Assembly: GCA_022825265.1 (NCBI GenBank)
Contig: JAJDXE010000010.1
Span: 372,001-436,000, forward strand
Direction: 5' to 3'
DNA from: Dehalococcoidia bacterium
GTDB lineage: Bacteria > Chloroflexota > Dehalococcoidia > Bin125
Length of the DNA stretch: 64,000 nucleotides
Made by a program: the position numbers and the translations under genes
Shown here: one piece after another, positions 32,640 to 41,570 of the stretch
How positions within the stretch are numbered: position 1 is the first letter of the stretch
Layout of the letters: each line of letters starts with the position of its first letter
Notes under the pieces: model-generated
Seen by the model: only the letters and a program-made list of their open reading frames with translations
The model's database searches: none
Told to the model about the DNA's origin: nothing

Positions 32640-33755
32640 TCAGAGGGCGGAGTTGAGGCGGTCAAGGAGGGTGGTGAGCTGGTCGGCTCGGGGGATGGAG
32701 ATTCGGAGGTGATTGGTGAGGAGTGGGTCGCTGTAGGTGCGGGTGAAGACGCCGACCTGGGCGAGGCGGTCGTGGAGGTTGCGGCCGGTTCCGATGTTCG
32801 GGTCGACGGCGATGAGGATGAAGTTGGACTCGGAGGGGAGCGGAGTGAGGCCGTCAATTGTGAGGAGGGCTTTGAACAGGTCGTCTCGGGTTTGGCGGAT
32901 GGCGTCGATCTGCTTGCCGATTTCGTCGGCGCAGTTGATGGCGGCGATTCCGGCGATCTCGGCGGCCTGGTTGACGTTGTAGGGCTGCTTGATCTTGATC
33001 AGGTCGGTGACGAGGCCGGGGTGGGCCAGGGCGTAGCCGAGACGGAGCCCGGCGATGCCGGCCCACTTGCTGAAGGTTCGCATGATGATCAGTCGGGGGT
33101 AGTCGGCGAGGAGGTCCTGCGCGGAGGCGTGGAGGCCGGCGAACTCGATGTAGGCCTCGTCGAGGATGACGGTCGCGCCGAGATCGAGGAGGCGCTTGAG
33201 TAGGTCGCGGGGGACGAGGTCGCCGCTGGGGTTGTTGGGCGAGGTGAGGACGACGATGGTGTCGCGGCCGGCTTGCTCGACTGCTTCGAGAAGCTCGTGC
33301 GATCGGAGGGCGAAGTGGTTGTCTCGGGGGATGTCGATGAGGTTGAGTTCGTTGATGTCGGCGAGGAAGGGGTACATGCCGAAGGACGGGGTGCAGGTAA
33401 TGATGGTCCCGCCGGGCGGGAGGATGGCTCGGAAGGAGAGGTCGAGGAGTTCGTCGGCGCCGGCTCCGGCGAGGATCATCGACGGGTCGAGGCCTGTGTA
33501 GCGGGAGAGGGCTTCGCGCAGTTCGGTCTGGTTGGGATCGGGATAGATGGAGCCGAAGTCGGGCGCGTCCAGGGCCTGTGCGAGGGCGTCCCGGACTCCG
33601 GGATGGATGCCGTAGGGGTTTTCGTTGGCGTCGAGCTTGAGGCAGTCCTCGGGTTGGAGTCCGGCCTGTCGGGCTCGTTCGGCGAGTGGGACCACTGGGG
33701 CGTAGCCCGGCAGTTGCGCCAGATGTGCGCGAACCCGGGGACGCTGGGAGCTCAT
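32640..33755 (-). CDS. hisC: histidinol-phosphate aminotransferase
   Basis: A 371-residue PLP aminotransferase. KLDANENPYG near residue 41, SPNNPSGD, DEAYIEF and RTFSKWAGIAGLRLGYAL (with the PLP lysine) are the HisC pattern. It converts imidazole-acetol phosphate to histidinol phosphate. Its ATG overlaps the hisD stop by four bases, supporting the histidine assignment over other class I/II aminotransferases. Confidence 0.93.
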   Translation of the reverse strand: MSSQRPRVRAHLAQLPGYAPVVPLAERARQAGLQPEDCLKLDANENPYGIHPGVRDALAQALDAPDFGSIYPDPNQTELREALSRYTGLDPSMILAGAGADELLDLSFRAILPPGGTIITCTPSFGMYPFLADINELNLIDIPRDNHFALRSHELLEAVEQAGRDTIVVLTSPNNPSGDLVPRDLLKRLLDLGATVILDEAYIEFAGLHASAQDLLADYPRLIIMRTFSKWAGIAGLRLGYALAHPGLVTDLIKIKQPYNVNQAAEIAGIAAINCADEIGKQIDAIRQTRDDLFKALLTIDGLTPLPSESNFILIAVDPNIGTGRNLHDRLAQVGVFTRTYSDPLLTNHLRISIPRADQLTTLLDRLNSAL

Positions 33756-35113
33756 CGGTCTCGGCGTCGGCGTTCGAGGGAGCGGGCGTGGGCGTCGAGG
33801 TGCTCGGCGTGGGCGATGAGCTCGGCGTCGGCGGAGACCTCGTCGAGCAGCTGGTCGGTGACCTGGACGACGGTGGTGATCTTCATGAACTCGCCGACGT
33901 TGAGGGCGGAGGCGAAGCGAGCGGAGCCGCCGGTGGGCATGACGTGCGAGGGTCCGGCCACGTAGTCTCCGAGGGCTTCGGGCGAGGCCTCGCCGACGAA
34001 GAGTCCACCGGCGTTACGGACGTCGCCGATGTGCTGGTGCGCGTTCTCGACGACGAGGGCGAGGTGCTCGGGGGCGTACTCGTTGGCGATGGCGAGGGCT
34101 TCATCGAGGTCGGGGACGAAGGCGAGGCCGCCTCGGGTTCTGAGGGCGTTGAGGGCGATCTCCCGGCGGGGGAGATCGGTGGTCTGCTCGAGGAGCTGCG
34201 CTACGACCGACTCCGCCAGGGATTCGCTCGTGGCGATCAGGATGGGGGCAGCGAAGTTGTCGTGCTCGGCCTGGGCGAGGAGGTCGGCGGCGACGAGCTC
34301 GGGGTTGGCGGTGTCATCGGCGATGATCAAGGTCTCGGTCGGTCCGTAGATGGCGTCGATGCCGACGACTCCGTAGAGGCGTCGCTTGGCGGCGGTGACG
34401 AAGCGGTTGCCGGGTCCGAAGATCTTGTCGACGGGGGTGATTGAATCGGTGCCGTAGGCGAGCGCGGCGATGGCCTGGGCTCCGCCGACCTTGTAGACGG
34501 TGTCGACGCCCGCGATCTGGGCGGCGACCAGCTTGAGGGCGTTGACGGTGGCTGTGCCGTCCTCGGCAGGGACGGCGGGCGAGGCGATGACGACCTCGGG
34601 GACTCCGGCGACCTGTGCGGGGATCGCAGTGTGGAGGACGGTGGATGGGTAGACGGCGGCGGTGCCGGGGACGTAGAGGCCGACCCGGGCGAGTGGCCGG
34701 ACGAGTTGTCCGAGTCCTCCGCTGGAGAAGGATCTGGCGGCGTGCTCAAGCTGCAGCTCGTGATAACGACGGACTCGGTCGGCGGCGTGCTGGAGGGCGG
34801 CGACGAGGTCGGAGGAGACTTCGCTGCGGGCCTGGGCGAATTCTTGCTCGGTGACGACGAGGGAGTCGGGAGCGGCTCCGTCGATTGCTTCGGCGATCTG
34901 TCGGACGGCGGCGTCTCCGCCGGTGCGGACCTGTTCGATGATGCGGCGGACGGCTTCTTCGAAATCGGGTTCGTCGTCGAAGAGGCGTCGGAGGATCTGG
35001 CGTTCGATGTCGCTGAGTTCGTCGTCGTCGGGTCGGCGGCGGGAGAGGAGTTGCTCGCGCGCGGCAGCCGCGCCGCGCCAGATCGGGATTTCGATGTCGG
35101 TAGCGCTGACCAT
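33752..35113 (-). CDS. hisD: histidinol dehydrogenase
   Basis: A 453-residue zinc-dependent enzyme for the last two steps of histidine synthesis. RVGLYVPGTAAVYPSTVLH, KVGGAQAIAALAYGT, DKIFGPGNRFVTAAKR, the AEHDNFA zinc site and AGGLFVGEASPEALGDYVAGPSHVMPTGGSAR are all in order. Length is slightly above average owing to a charged N-terminus. I took ATG 35113, which overlaps the stop of the upstream gene by one base; four bases overlap hisC at the other end. Confidence 0.95.
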   Translation of the reverse strand: MVSATDIEIPIWRGAAAAREQLLSRRRPDDDELSDIERQILRRLFDDEPDFEEAVRRIIEQVRTGGDAAVRQIAEAIDGAAPDSLVVTEQEFAQARSEVSSDLVAALQHAADRVRRYHELQLEHAARSFSSGGLGQLVRPLARVGLYVPGTAAVYPSTVLHTAIPAQVAGVPEVVIASPAVPAEDGTATVNALKLVAAQIAGVDTVYKVGGAQAIAALAYGTDSITPVDKIFGPGNRFVTAAKRRLYGVVGIDAIYGPTETLIIADDTANPELVAADLLAQAEHDNFAAPILIATSESLAESVVAQLLEQTTDLPRREIALNALRTRGGLAFVPDLDEALAIANEYAPEHLALVVENAHQHIGDVRNAGGLFVGEASPEALGDYVAGPSHVMPTGGSARFASALNVGEFMKITTVVQVTDQLLDEVSADAELIAHAEHLDAHARSLERRRRDR

Positions 35114-35877
35114 CAGTCGGCGCTTAGCCAGTCGCGGAGGACGGTGGCGGTGCGTTCGGCGGTGGACTCGAAGAAGCCATCGAGGGCGCTCTGGTCGACG
35201 TGGCCGAGGGTGTCGTCGAGGAGTTCGGGGATGGTTTCCATGAAGTCGCGGAGTCCGGACTCGCTCTCGATGCCGGCGCTCTTGAGGTGCCGCGAGGCGA
35301 TGAAGGAGAAGCGCTCCCAGTCGGGCGGATGCTCGGTCATGGCGGCGGTGGTGTTTCGCCATTTGGTGAGGAGGGGGCGATCGACGAAGCCGGCGTCGAT
35401 CTCGATGGCGGAGCCAAACAGCGCGCTGCGGATTTGCCGCATGTCTTCGTCCGATTCGCGTTCTCGGCGGTCCAGCTCGTACTGGAGCACGCGGTCGAGC
35501 AGATTGGCGTGGGAGTTGCCGCCGAGGAGGGATCGGGAGCCGAAGAAGGGCCGGTAGATCTGGAGGACGTACTCCTGGTCCATGATCACGTGGGTGAGGT
35601 ATCCGGCGACCCAGGCGATGGTCTCGGGGCTGAGGTTTGAGGGGTCGCGGAAGCTGCGGTGAGCGCCGAAGAAGTTCTCGACGCAGTCCTGATGGCCGTC
35701 GTTGTAGATGTCGAAGAAGTGGGTGCGTTCACGATCCCAGCGGGTGAGGACGCGGATGTCGGGCGTGGTGGAGCCGAGCAGATAGTCGCCGTTCCGGTGG
35801 TCGAAGGAGATGCCGTCGGCGCTGATTTGTCCGCCCGCGCGGACGGCGGCGATCATGTGCGTGACCAGGGGAGGCAT
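35113..35877 (-). CDS. zinc-dependent phospholipase C-like protein
   Basis: A 254-residue helical protein of the zinc-dependent phospholipase C/P1-nuclease-like group. The ligands are suggested by THMIAAVRAG at the N-terminus, GSTTPDIRVLTRWDRERTHFFD and GYLTHVIMDQEYV. No signal peptide is seen, so it may act inside the cell. The substrate is unknown; related small proteins are often annotated only by fold. It heads the hisD-hisC unit, with a TACACT element six bases before its ATG and a one-base overlap with hisD. Confidence 0.75.
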   Translation of the reverse strand: MPPLVTHMIAAVRAGGQISADGISFDHRNGDYLLGSTTPDIRVLTRWDRERTHFFDIYNDGHQDCVENFFGAHRSFRDPSNLSPETIAWVAGYLTHVIMDQEYVLQIYRPFFGSRSLLGGNSHANLLDRVLQYELDRRERESDEDMRQIRSALFGSAIEIDAGFVDRPLLTKWRNTTAAMTEHPPDWERFSFIASRHLKSAGIESESGLRDFMETIPELLDDTLGHVDQSALDGFFESTAERTATVLRDWLSAD

Positions 35878-35883
35878 GATCGG

Positions 35884-35889
35884 AGTGTA
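35884..35889 (-). promoter_or_regulatory. -10 element for the hisD-hisC operon, leaderless
   Basis: TACACT on the minus strand, six bases before the ATG at 35877; back to back with the nfeD element. Confidence 0.5.
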
Positions 35890-35900
35890 TCTCTCCTGCG

Positions 35901-35906
35901 TATTCT
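35901..35906 (+). promoter_or_regulatory. -10 element for nfeD, leaderless
   Basis: TATTCT followed by six bases (TGAGAT) and the ATG at 35913; no Shine-Dalgarno sequence is seen. Confidence 0.5.
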
Positions 35907-35912
35907 TGAGAT

Positions 35913-37292
35913 ATGAGGTGGTTGTTCCAGCGTCCGTTGCGCGCGCTCGCGGTTGTCCTGCTGGGGCTGGGTCTTGGTTCGACGTTGCTGGCCGGGTGTG
36001 GGTCGGACAATCCTCCGGGGGCGCTGCACGTGTCGAGCATGGCGCAGGAGATTGGGCCCGTTTCGGCGAACTTCGTCGGACGGGCGCTGGACCGGGCGGA
36101 GCGGCAGGATGCAGCGGCGTGGGTGCTGATGATGGATACGCCGGGCGGGTTGATTTCATCGACCGATGACATCGTGCAGCGGATCCTAGCGGCGGAGATT
36201 CCGGTGATCGTGTTTGTTAGTCCGGCGGGCGCGCGTGCGGCCTCGGCGGGGACGTTCATTACGTTGGCGGGTCATATCGCGGCGATGGCGCCGAATACTC
36301 AGATCGGGGCGGCGCACCCGATCTCGGGGAGCGGTGATGACATCGACGGGGACCTGCGGGACAAGGTGACGAACGATGCGGCGGCAGACATCCGGGGGAT
36401 CGCGAGGCATCGGGGCCGGAACGAGGAGTGGGCCGAGCGGGCGGTTCGGGAGTCGGTGTCGATCACGGGTGATGAGGCGGTCAAGCTGAACGTGGTCGAC
36501 CTGGTTGCGGCGGATCTGGACGACCTGATTGCTCAGATCGACGGACGGGTGATCCAGTTGGAGCCGGGCGGCGAGAACCACGTTCTGGACATCGACCGCG
36601 CGCCGATCGTTGAGACGAACTACAACTTTGCGGAGTCGGTGCTGGACGTGATTGCGGATCCGAACATCGCGTTCCTGTTCACGTCGATCGGGAGCTTGCT
36701 GCTGTTGATCGAGGCGTTCTCGCCGGGGCTGGTCGGTCCGGGGGTGTTCGGCGTGATCATGTTGATCTTCGGGTTCTTTGCGCTGGGTCCGCTGGATACG
36801 AATCCGGCCGGGATTGCCCTACTGGTCCTGGCGATCATCCTGTTGGCGGCTGAGGTGTTTGTCGCGGGGTTTGGGTTCCTAGGGATTGGCGGGATCATTG
36901 CGTTGATTCTGGGTGGTCTGTTGTTGATCGGGGATGCGTCGGTTGACGCGGAGAAGGTGTCGGTCTGGGCGCTGATCGTGGGCGCTGGCCTGATCGGGCT
37001 GGTGGTGTTCGGACTGGGGACGTTGATTGCGGTGGATCGGCGGCGTCCGAAGTGGAGTCCTCGGCTGACCTCGACGGATTCCGAGGGGATCGTGGGCAAG
37101 ACCGGCACCGCGCACAACTCCCTCTCGCCCGGCGGCACGGTGGTGGTCGACGCAGAGCTGTGGTCCGCGCGGGCGGCGTCGGGGATTGAGATTGCCGAGG
37201 GGGCGACGATCAAAGTTGTTGGGATGGAAGGGCTGACGGCGATCGTGGAGTCGACGGAGCCGCCGGCGTCGTTGGAGGACTCGGATGAGTGA
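35913..37292 (+). CDS. nfeD: NfeD-type membrane serine protease (ClpP-class), lipoprotein
   Basis: A 459-residue NfeD. A lipoprotein signal with lipobox LLAGC puts Cys29 at the mature N-terminus. The ClpP-like protease domain follows: DTPGGL, Ser111 in ARAASAGTF and Lys151 in DKVTNDA match the Ser-Lys dyad of archaeal stomatin proteases. Residues 245-365 hold four or five membrane helices, and the C-terminal 80 residues form the OB-fold NfeD domain (GIVGKTGTAHNSLSPGG). Family members usually partner with stomatin/SPFH proteins; none is encoded next to it here. Confidence 0.92.
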   Translation: MRWLFQRPLRALAVVLLGLGLGSTLLAGCGSDNPPGALHVSSMAQEIGPVSANFVGRALDRAERQDAAAWVLMMDTPGGLISSTDDIVQRILAAEIPVIVFVSPAGARAASAGTFITLAGHIAAMAPNTQIGAAHPISGSGDDIDGDLRDKVTNDAAADIRGIARHRGRNEEWAERAVRESVSITGDEAVKLNVVDLVAADLDDLIAQIDGRVIQLEPGGENHVLDIDRAPIVETNYNFAESVLDVIADPNIAFLFTSIGSLLLLIEAFSPGLVGPGVFGVIMLIFGFFALGPLDTNPAGIALLVLAIILLAAEVFVAGFGFLGIGGIIALILGGLLLIGDASVDAEKVSVWALIVGAGLIGLVVFGLGTLIAVDRRRPKWSPRLTSTDSEGIVGKTGTAHNSLSPGGTVVVDAELWSARAASGIEIAEGATIKVVGMEGLTAIVESTEPPASLEDSDE

Positions 37293-37653
37293 GTCGAAGT
37301 TTGACCAGTACTTCTTGGAGCTGGAGGAGGCAGAGCGGCTTGTGGCGTACCGGACTCGGGATGCTGTGCGGGAGGCGGTGGGTGGGAATGCCAAGGTCTC
37401 GGAGACGACGAAGTGGAACTATCCGGCGTGGGTGTATGCCGGCAAGCGGGGAAACATGTGCAGCATCATGGGGGCGAACGGGTATGTGCGGCTGCAGTTT
37501 TTTCGCGGGGCGGAGTTACCTGAAGCGGAGTCTCGGTTGGAGGGGACGGGAAAAGGGATGCGGCACCTGAAGGTTTGGTGCGATGGGGAGTTTCCGTCGG
37601 AGGGGATTCGTGGGTTGGTGTTGGATGCGATCGAATTGCACGGCGGGCAATAG
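37285..37653 (+). CDS. DUF1801-type protein
   Basis: A 122-residue protein of the DUF1801/YdhG-like group. Features are TKWNYPAWVYAGKRGNMCSIMG, a YVRLQFFRGAELPEAESRLEGTGKGMRHLK stretch and a short C-terminal helix. Members have a small alpha/beta fold and no agreed function. The ATG lies eight bases inside the end of nfeD, so its expression is probably tied to nfeD. It is followed by palindromic repeat copy D. Confidence 0.78.
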   Translation: MSESKFDQYFLELEEAERLVAYRTRDAVREAVGGNAKVSETTKWNYPAWVYAGKRGNMCSIMGANGYVRLQFFRGAELPEAESRLEGTGKGMRHLKVWCDGEFPSEGIRGLVLDAIELHGGQ

Positions 37654-37669
37654 CGAACTACGAGGGGCG

Positions 37670-37714
37670 TGCCCCCTCAGTCGCTTCGCGACAGCTCCCC
37701 CACAGGGGGAGCTC
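37670..37714. repeat. palindromic repeat, copy D, between the DUF1801 gene and rplS
   Basis: Two adjacent hairpins, GTCGC-TTC-GCGAC (37680-37692) and AGCTCCCCC-ACA-GGGGGAGCT (37693-37713). In the first stem both sides differ together from copy C (T-A to C-G pair), so pairing is kept. Like copy C, it fills a convergent gap. Confidence 0.75.
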
Positions 37715-37726
37715 TCAGGACCCGAT

Positions 37727-38095
37727 CTAGTAAGAGTGGATGGCGCGCTTGGCGTTTCGGGGGCGCTGGGGGATTCTGGCGGCTCGGCCGGTTCGGTCTC
37801 GGAGGTAGTAGAGGCGGGAGCGCCGGACGCGGCCTCGGCGGGTGACTTCGACCTTTTCGATGCGGGGGGAGTGGTAGAGGAAGGTTCGCTCGACGCCGAT
37901 GCCCTTGGTGACGCGGCGGACGGTGAAGTTGGAGGAGGAGCCCTGCTTCTTGCGTCGGATGACGACGCCTTCGAAGACCTGGGTGCGCTCGCGGTCGCCC
38001 TCGACGATCACGGCGTGGACGCGGACGGTGTCGCCGGGCTGGAATTCTTCGATATCCGGGTTGCGTTCATAGGTCAGGAGATCGCTGCGGTCCAT
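37727..38095 (-). CDS. rplS: 50S ribosomal protein L19
   Basis: A 122-residue bL19. [44 protein letters not shown] and [20 protein letters not shown] are the conserved body; the tail has [18 protein letters not shown]. The ATG at 38095 follows a GGAG sequence. It sits after trmD, as in most bacteria, 98 bp downstream, as the last gene of the dcw transcript. Confidence 0.97.
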   Translation of the reverse strand: MDRSDLLTYERNPDIEEFQPGDTVRVHAVIVEGDRERTQVFEGVVIRRKKQGSSSNFTVRRVTKGIGVERTFLYHSPRIEKVEVTRRGRVRRSRLYYLRDRTGRAARIPQRPRNAKRAIHSY

Positions 38096-38193
38096 GATCA
38101 GCTCCGGATGGGCAGGTTGGGATGAGAGTTCTGGTCTCATCTTACGACCGCGATCGGCTTGCGTTCTAGCGGATCGTGGTTGTGATCCTGTGG

Positions 38194-38898
38194 TTAGCTG
38201 GTTGTCTCCGACACATCCTGATCCGGTCCGAGCAAGTCGGGGCGGCGGGTACGGGTGCGTTCGATTTGCTGATCGCGACGCCAACGGTCGACGGCGCCGT
38301 GATCTCCGCTGAGGAGGATGTCGGGGACTCGCCAGCCTCGGAACTCTGGAGGCCGAGTGTACTGGGGGTATTCGAGCAGGTTCTCGCTGAAGGATTCCTC
38401 GATGGTGGACTCGGAGGAGCCGAGGGCTCGGGGCTGGAGCCGGACGACGGCGTCGACGAGGACGGCGGCGGCTGGCTCTCCACCGGAGAGGACGTAGTCG
38501 CCGATTGAAACTTCCTCGTCGGCGAGGTGCTCGCGGACTCGCTCGTCGACGCCTTCGTAGCGTCCACAGAGGATGATCAGACGATCCTCGGTTGCGAGTC
38601 GTTGGACCAGCGGCTGGTTCATTCGCTTGCCCTGGGGGGTGAGCAGGATTGCTCGGCCGGGGTTGCCCTGGACGCGGAGCGACTCGACGGCGCGGAACCA
38701 GGGTTCGGGCTTCATGACCATGCCTGGGCCGCCGCCGTAGGGGTAGTCGTCTACGGTCCGGTGGCGGTCGTCGGTGTAGTCGCGGAGGTCGTGGAGGTGG
38801 ATGTCGACGATGCCTTGGTCGCGGGCGCGCTTGATGATGCTGTGCTCAAGCGCGCCCGCGAGGAGGGGCGGGAAGATGGTGACGACGTCGATCCGCAT
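38194..38898 (-). CDS. trmD: tRNA (guanine-N1)-methyltransferase
   Basis: A 234-residue SPOUT-class methyltransferase making m1G37 in tRNAs, which prevents +1 frameshifting. DVVTIFP at the start, [13 protein letters not shown], the knot loops [12 protein letters not shown] and [14 protein letters not shown], and LEYPQYTRP are diagnostic. It is 26 bp after ftsZ and just before rplS; the usual rpsP and rimM partners are absent here. Confidence 0.97.
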   Translation of the reverse strand: MRIDVVTIFPPLLAGALEHSIIKRARDQGIVDIHLHDLRDYTDDRHRTVDDYPYGGGPGMVMKPEPWFRAVESLRVQGNPGRAILLTPQGKRMNQPLVQRLATEDRLIILCGRYEGVDERVREHLADEEVSIGDYVLSGGEPAAAVLVDAVVRLQPRALGSSESTIEESFSENLLEYPQYTRPPEFRGWRVPDILLSGDHGAVDRWRRDQQIERTRTRRPDLLGPDQDVSETTS

Positions 38899-38924
38899 GA
38901 GGCCATCCGGATCCCAGGGTCGGC

Positions 38925-40145
38925 TCAGTCCCGGCCGAAGGCGGCGTCGGGGTCCCAGCGGCGTCCGCTGTTGCGACCTTGAGCGCCGTTCGAGCTCGCG
39001 ACGGACTGTCGGTTGTGGAGGAAGGCCGGGGTGGCCAACTCGTCCGGGCTGCGCGGCTGGGCGGGCTTGAAGGTCAGGCTTTCGAGGATGTCCTCGCGGG
39101 TCGGCTGGGGCGGCTCGACGAAGGCAGGCGCAGAGGGAGCGGCGGTTGCGAAGGCGGGCATGCGCGTCGCGGCGGGGTCGGCCTGGGCGTCGACGAAGCC
39201 GGTGGCGATCAGGGTCATCTGGATGTCGCCGTCGAGGTCTTCGTCGATGACGGTGCCCATGATGATCTCGGCGTTGGGGTGGACCTTCTCGCGGACGAAG
39301 TCGGCGATCTGGGAGAGCTCGAGCATGCCGAGGTCACCGGCGGAGGTGATGTTGTAGAGGACTCGGGTGGCACCGTGGATGCTGTCCTCGAGCAGGGGCG
39401 AGTGGATCGCTTCCTCGGCGGCGTCGATGGCTCGGTTGTCGCCCGCGCCGTGTCCGAGCGCCATGAGGGCGTGTCCGCCGCCGCCCATGACTTTCTTGAC
39501 GTCGTTGAAGTCGAGGTTGATCTCGCCGGGGACGGTGAGCACGTCGGAGATGCCTCGGACGGCCTGGCGGAGGACGTCGTCGGCGCGGTGGAAGGCTTGG
39601 GTGACGGTGAGGCTGCGGTCGTTCTTGTCGATCAGTCGCTGGTTGGGGATGACGATCACGGTGTCGGCGACGTCGTTGAGACGATCTATGCCGTCGCGCG
39701 CGGACTCGGATCGAGGGACACCTTCGAACTCGAAGGGTCGGGTGACGACGGCGATGGTGAGGGCTCCGGCCTGGCGGGCCATTTCGGCGACGATCGGGGC
39801 TGCGCCGGTGCCGGTGCCGCCGCCCATGCCAGCGGTGATGAAGGCCATGTCGACGTCGGTGAAGAGGTTGCGAATCTCGTCGCGGCTGTTCTCTGCGGCT
39901 CGGGCGCCGCGCTCAGGGTCGCCGCCGACGCCGAGGCCATCCGACTCCGCGTCGGCGATGCGGATGACGGTCTCGGCTTTGGAGTGGGAGAGTTGCTGGT
40001 TGTCAGTGTTGACGGCGACGAACTCGACGCCGCGGATCTCGTCGGAGATCATCCGGTTGACAGCGTTGCAACCGCCGCCTCCGACTCCGACGACGGTGAT
40101 TGGAGGGATGCCATCGTGTCGGGTGCTGTGGTTTCGTCGGCTCAT
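38925..40145 (-). CDS. ftsZ: cell division protein FtsZ
   Basis: A 406-residue tubulin-like GTPase that forms the Z ring. [11 protein letters not shown] near residue 20, the tubulin signature GGGTGTG (108-114), and the T7-loop region [11 protein letters not shown] are present. A variable linker of about 60 residues leads to a C-terminal peptide ([12 protein letters not shown]) of the type that binds FtsA and other partners, followed by an unusual extra tail ending [10 protein letters not shown]. It lies 96 bp after ftsA, with a hairpin in between. Confidence 0.97.
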   Translation of the reverse strand: MSRRNHSTRHDGIPPITVVGVGGGGCNAVNRMISDEIRGVEFVAVNTDNQQLSHSKAETVIRIADAESDGLGVGGDPERGARAAENSRDEIRNLFTDVDMAFITAGMGGGTGTGAAPIVAEMARQAGALTIAVVTRPFEFEGVPRSESARDGIDRLNDVADTVIVIPNQRLIDKNDRSLTVTQAFHRADDVLRQAVRGISDVLTVPGEINLDFNDVKKVMGGGGHALMALGHGAGDNRAIDAAEEAIHSPLLEDSIHGATRVLYNITSAGDLGMLELSQIADFVREKVHPNAEIIMGTVIDEDLDGDIQMTLIATGFVDAQADPAATRMPAFATAAPSAPAFVEPPQPTREDILESLTFKPAQPRSPDELATPAFLHNRQSVASSNGAQGRNSGRRWDPDAAFGRD

Positions 40146-40201
40146 CTGCGATTCCTCTCGTTCGTCCGTCTTGGCTGGATTCGTGTCTGTTGTGGTCTGG
40201 C

Positions 40202-40231
40202 GGCCACCGTCCGCAGGTTGGACGGCCGGCC
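40202..40231 (-). other. stem-loop in the ftsA-ftsZ gap
   Basis: In the transcript, CCGTCC (40207-40212 on the plus strand) pairs with GGACGG (40220-40225) around a 7-base loop, and GGCC blocks on both sides can lengthen the stem with a small bulge. There is no T-run, so it is not a standard terminator. It could stabilise or process the ftsZ message. Confidence 0.35.
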
Positions 40232-40241
40232 TGGATGACGG

Positions 40242-41522
40242 TTATGAGTTCGGGCTGAAAACTCGGGCCAGGCTGGATACGCCTGAGGTCAGCGAGGACA
40301 GCATTGAGCCAGTGCCTTCGGCGTGCCGGCGCTGGGTTCCTGCCTGGTTGGTTTGCAAGGCGTCGCCGGAGTCGAGCATCCAGTCGAGCATGCCGACGGC
40401 TCCGAGGGCGTCGGGTCGGTTGAGCTTGTCGCTCAGTCCGTAGAGTTCGCCGGTTGCGGCGACTCGGGCGGGGGACTCCATCGCCTTGCTGAAGAGGAGG
40501 TCGATGCCGCCCAGCATGGCTCCGGCGCCGGTGAGGATGATGCCGCCGGCGACGGCGGACTGGAGTTGTTCCTCGGTGACGCGGTTGTTGATCATGGTGA
40601 TGATCTCGCAGACGCGGGCGTAGATGATCTCGGCGACGAAAGTGGGCGTCACGGTCTGCCGGTTGCCGGCGACGGGCGAGAAGCCTCGGAGTTCGATTTC
40701 GGGCGCGGTGTCGGGCACGAGCTGGGGGATCGCCTGACCGTGGGTCTGCATGATGAGGCGGGCTTCGTCGTTGCTGCAATGCAAACCGATGGAGAGGTCG
40801 CGGGCGATGTGAGAGGCACCGATCTGGAGGGCGGAGGTGTGGGAGATTGCGCCGTCCTCGAAGGCGGTCAGCGTGGTCGTTCCGGCGTCGAGGCCAATGA
40901 CGAGCGCGCCGAACTCCTTCTCGTCGCTGCGGACGGCACGCTCGGCGGCGACGACGGGTTTGGCGGCGATCAGCTCGACATCGACTCCGGCGTTCTGGAC
41001 GCAGTGGGCGGCGTTCTGGATCGCGCTCTGGGAGGCGGTAACGAGGTGCATGGAAACGTCGAGGCGCTGGCCGTGCTGTCCGCGCGGGTCGAATGAGCGG
41101 CGCTCGGAGTCGACGACGTAGAAGCGGGGGATCGCGTGGAGCAGGGTGCTGGAGGCGTTGAGGGTGACAGCTCGACCGGAGTCGATGGCTCGGATCAGGT
41201 CGGTGTCGCGGATTGGCTCGCCGAATGAGGGGAGCGCGACGGCGCCTCGGTTGTTCGCGCTCTGCAGGTGGGCTCCCGAGACGGCGACGCCGACGGAGAG
41301 GATCTGGCGAGCGGATGAAGCCTCGGCCTGGTCGAGCGACTGTCGGATGGCTCCGGCGGCGCGGGAGACGTGGGTGATCTGTCCGGCTTCGATCCCGGTG
41401 GAGGGCGACTGGCCGATGCCAAGGATGTAGAGCTGGCCATTCTCGTGTCGCTCACCGACCACCGTGGTGATGACCGACGACCCGAGATCAATGGCGACGC
41501 TGGCGGTAGTCATTGGCGGCAT
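40242..41522 (-). CDS. ftsA: cell division protein FtsA
   Basis: A 426-residue actin-like protein that tethers FtsZ to the membrane. AIDLGSSVITTVVG is phosphate 1, GLDAGTTTLTAFEDG is phosphate 2, and GGIILTGAGAMLGGI is the adenosine motif; the 1C domain lies at about 85-165. The C-terminus (SLTSGVSSLARVFSPN) could be the membrane amphipathic helix. A GGAG sequence precedes ATG 41522; the inner Met at residue 4 is an alternative. Three 9-bp repeats lie just upstream. Confidence 0.93.
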   Translation of the reverse strand: MPPMTTASVAIDLGSSVITTVVGERHENGQLYILGIGQSPSTGIEAGQITHVSRAAGAIRQSLDQAEASSARQILSVGVAVSGAHLQSANNRGAVALPSFGEPIRDTDLIRAIDSGRAVTLNASSTLLHAIPRFYVVDSERRSFDPRGQHGQRLDVSMHLVTASQSAIQNAAHCVQNAGVDVELIAAKPVVAAERAVRSDEKEFGALVIGLDAGTTTLTAFEDGAISHTSALQIGASHIARDLSIGLHCSNDEARLIMQTHGQAIPQLVPDTAPEIELRGFSPVAGNRQTVTPTFVAEIIYARVCEIITMINNRVTEEQLQSAVAGGIILTGAGAMLGGIDLLFSKAMESPARVAATGELYGLSDKLNRPDALGAVGMLDWMLDSGDALQTNQAGTQRRHAEGTGSMLSSLTSGVSSLARVFSPNS

Positions 41523-41541
41523 AGCTGCTCCACGCTCACTT

Positions 41542-41568
41542 CTCGGTTTGCTCGGTTTGCTCGGTTTG
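41542..41568. repeat. three perfect 9-bp tandem repeats between ftsQ and ftsA
   Basis: CTCGGTTTG on the plus strand is repeated three times without mismatch in the 48-bp gap, starting two bases from the ftsQ stop and ending just before the ftsA ribosome-binding site. Unit number changes would alter the spacing between the two genes. Confidence 0.85.
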
Positions 41569-41570
41569 CT

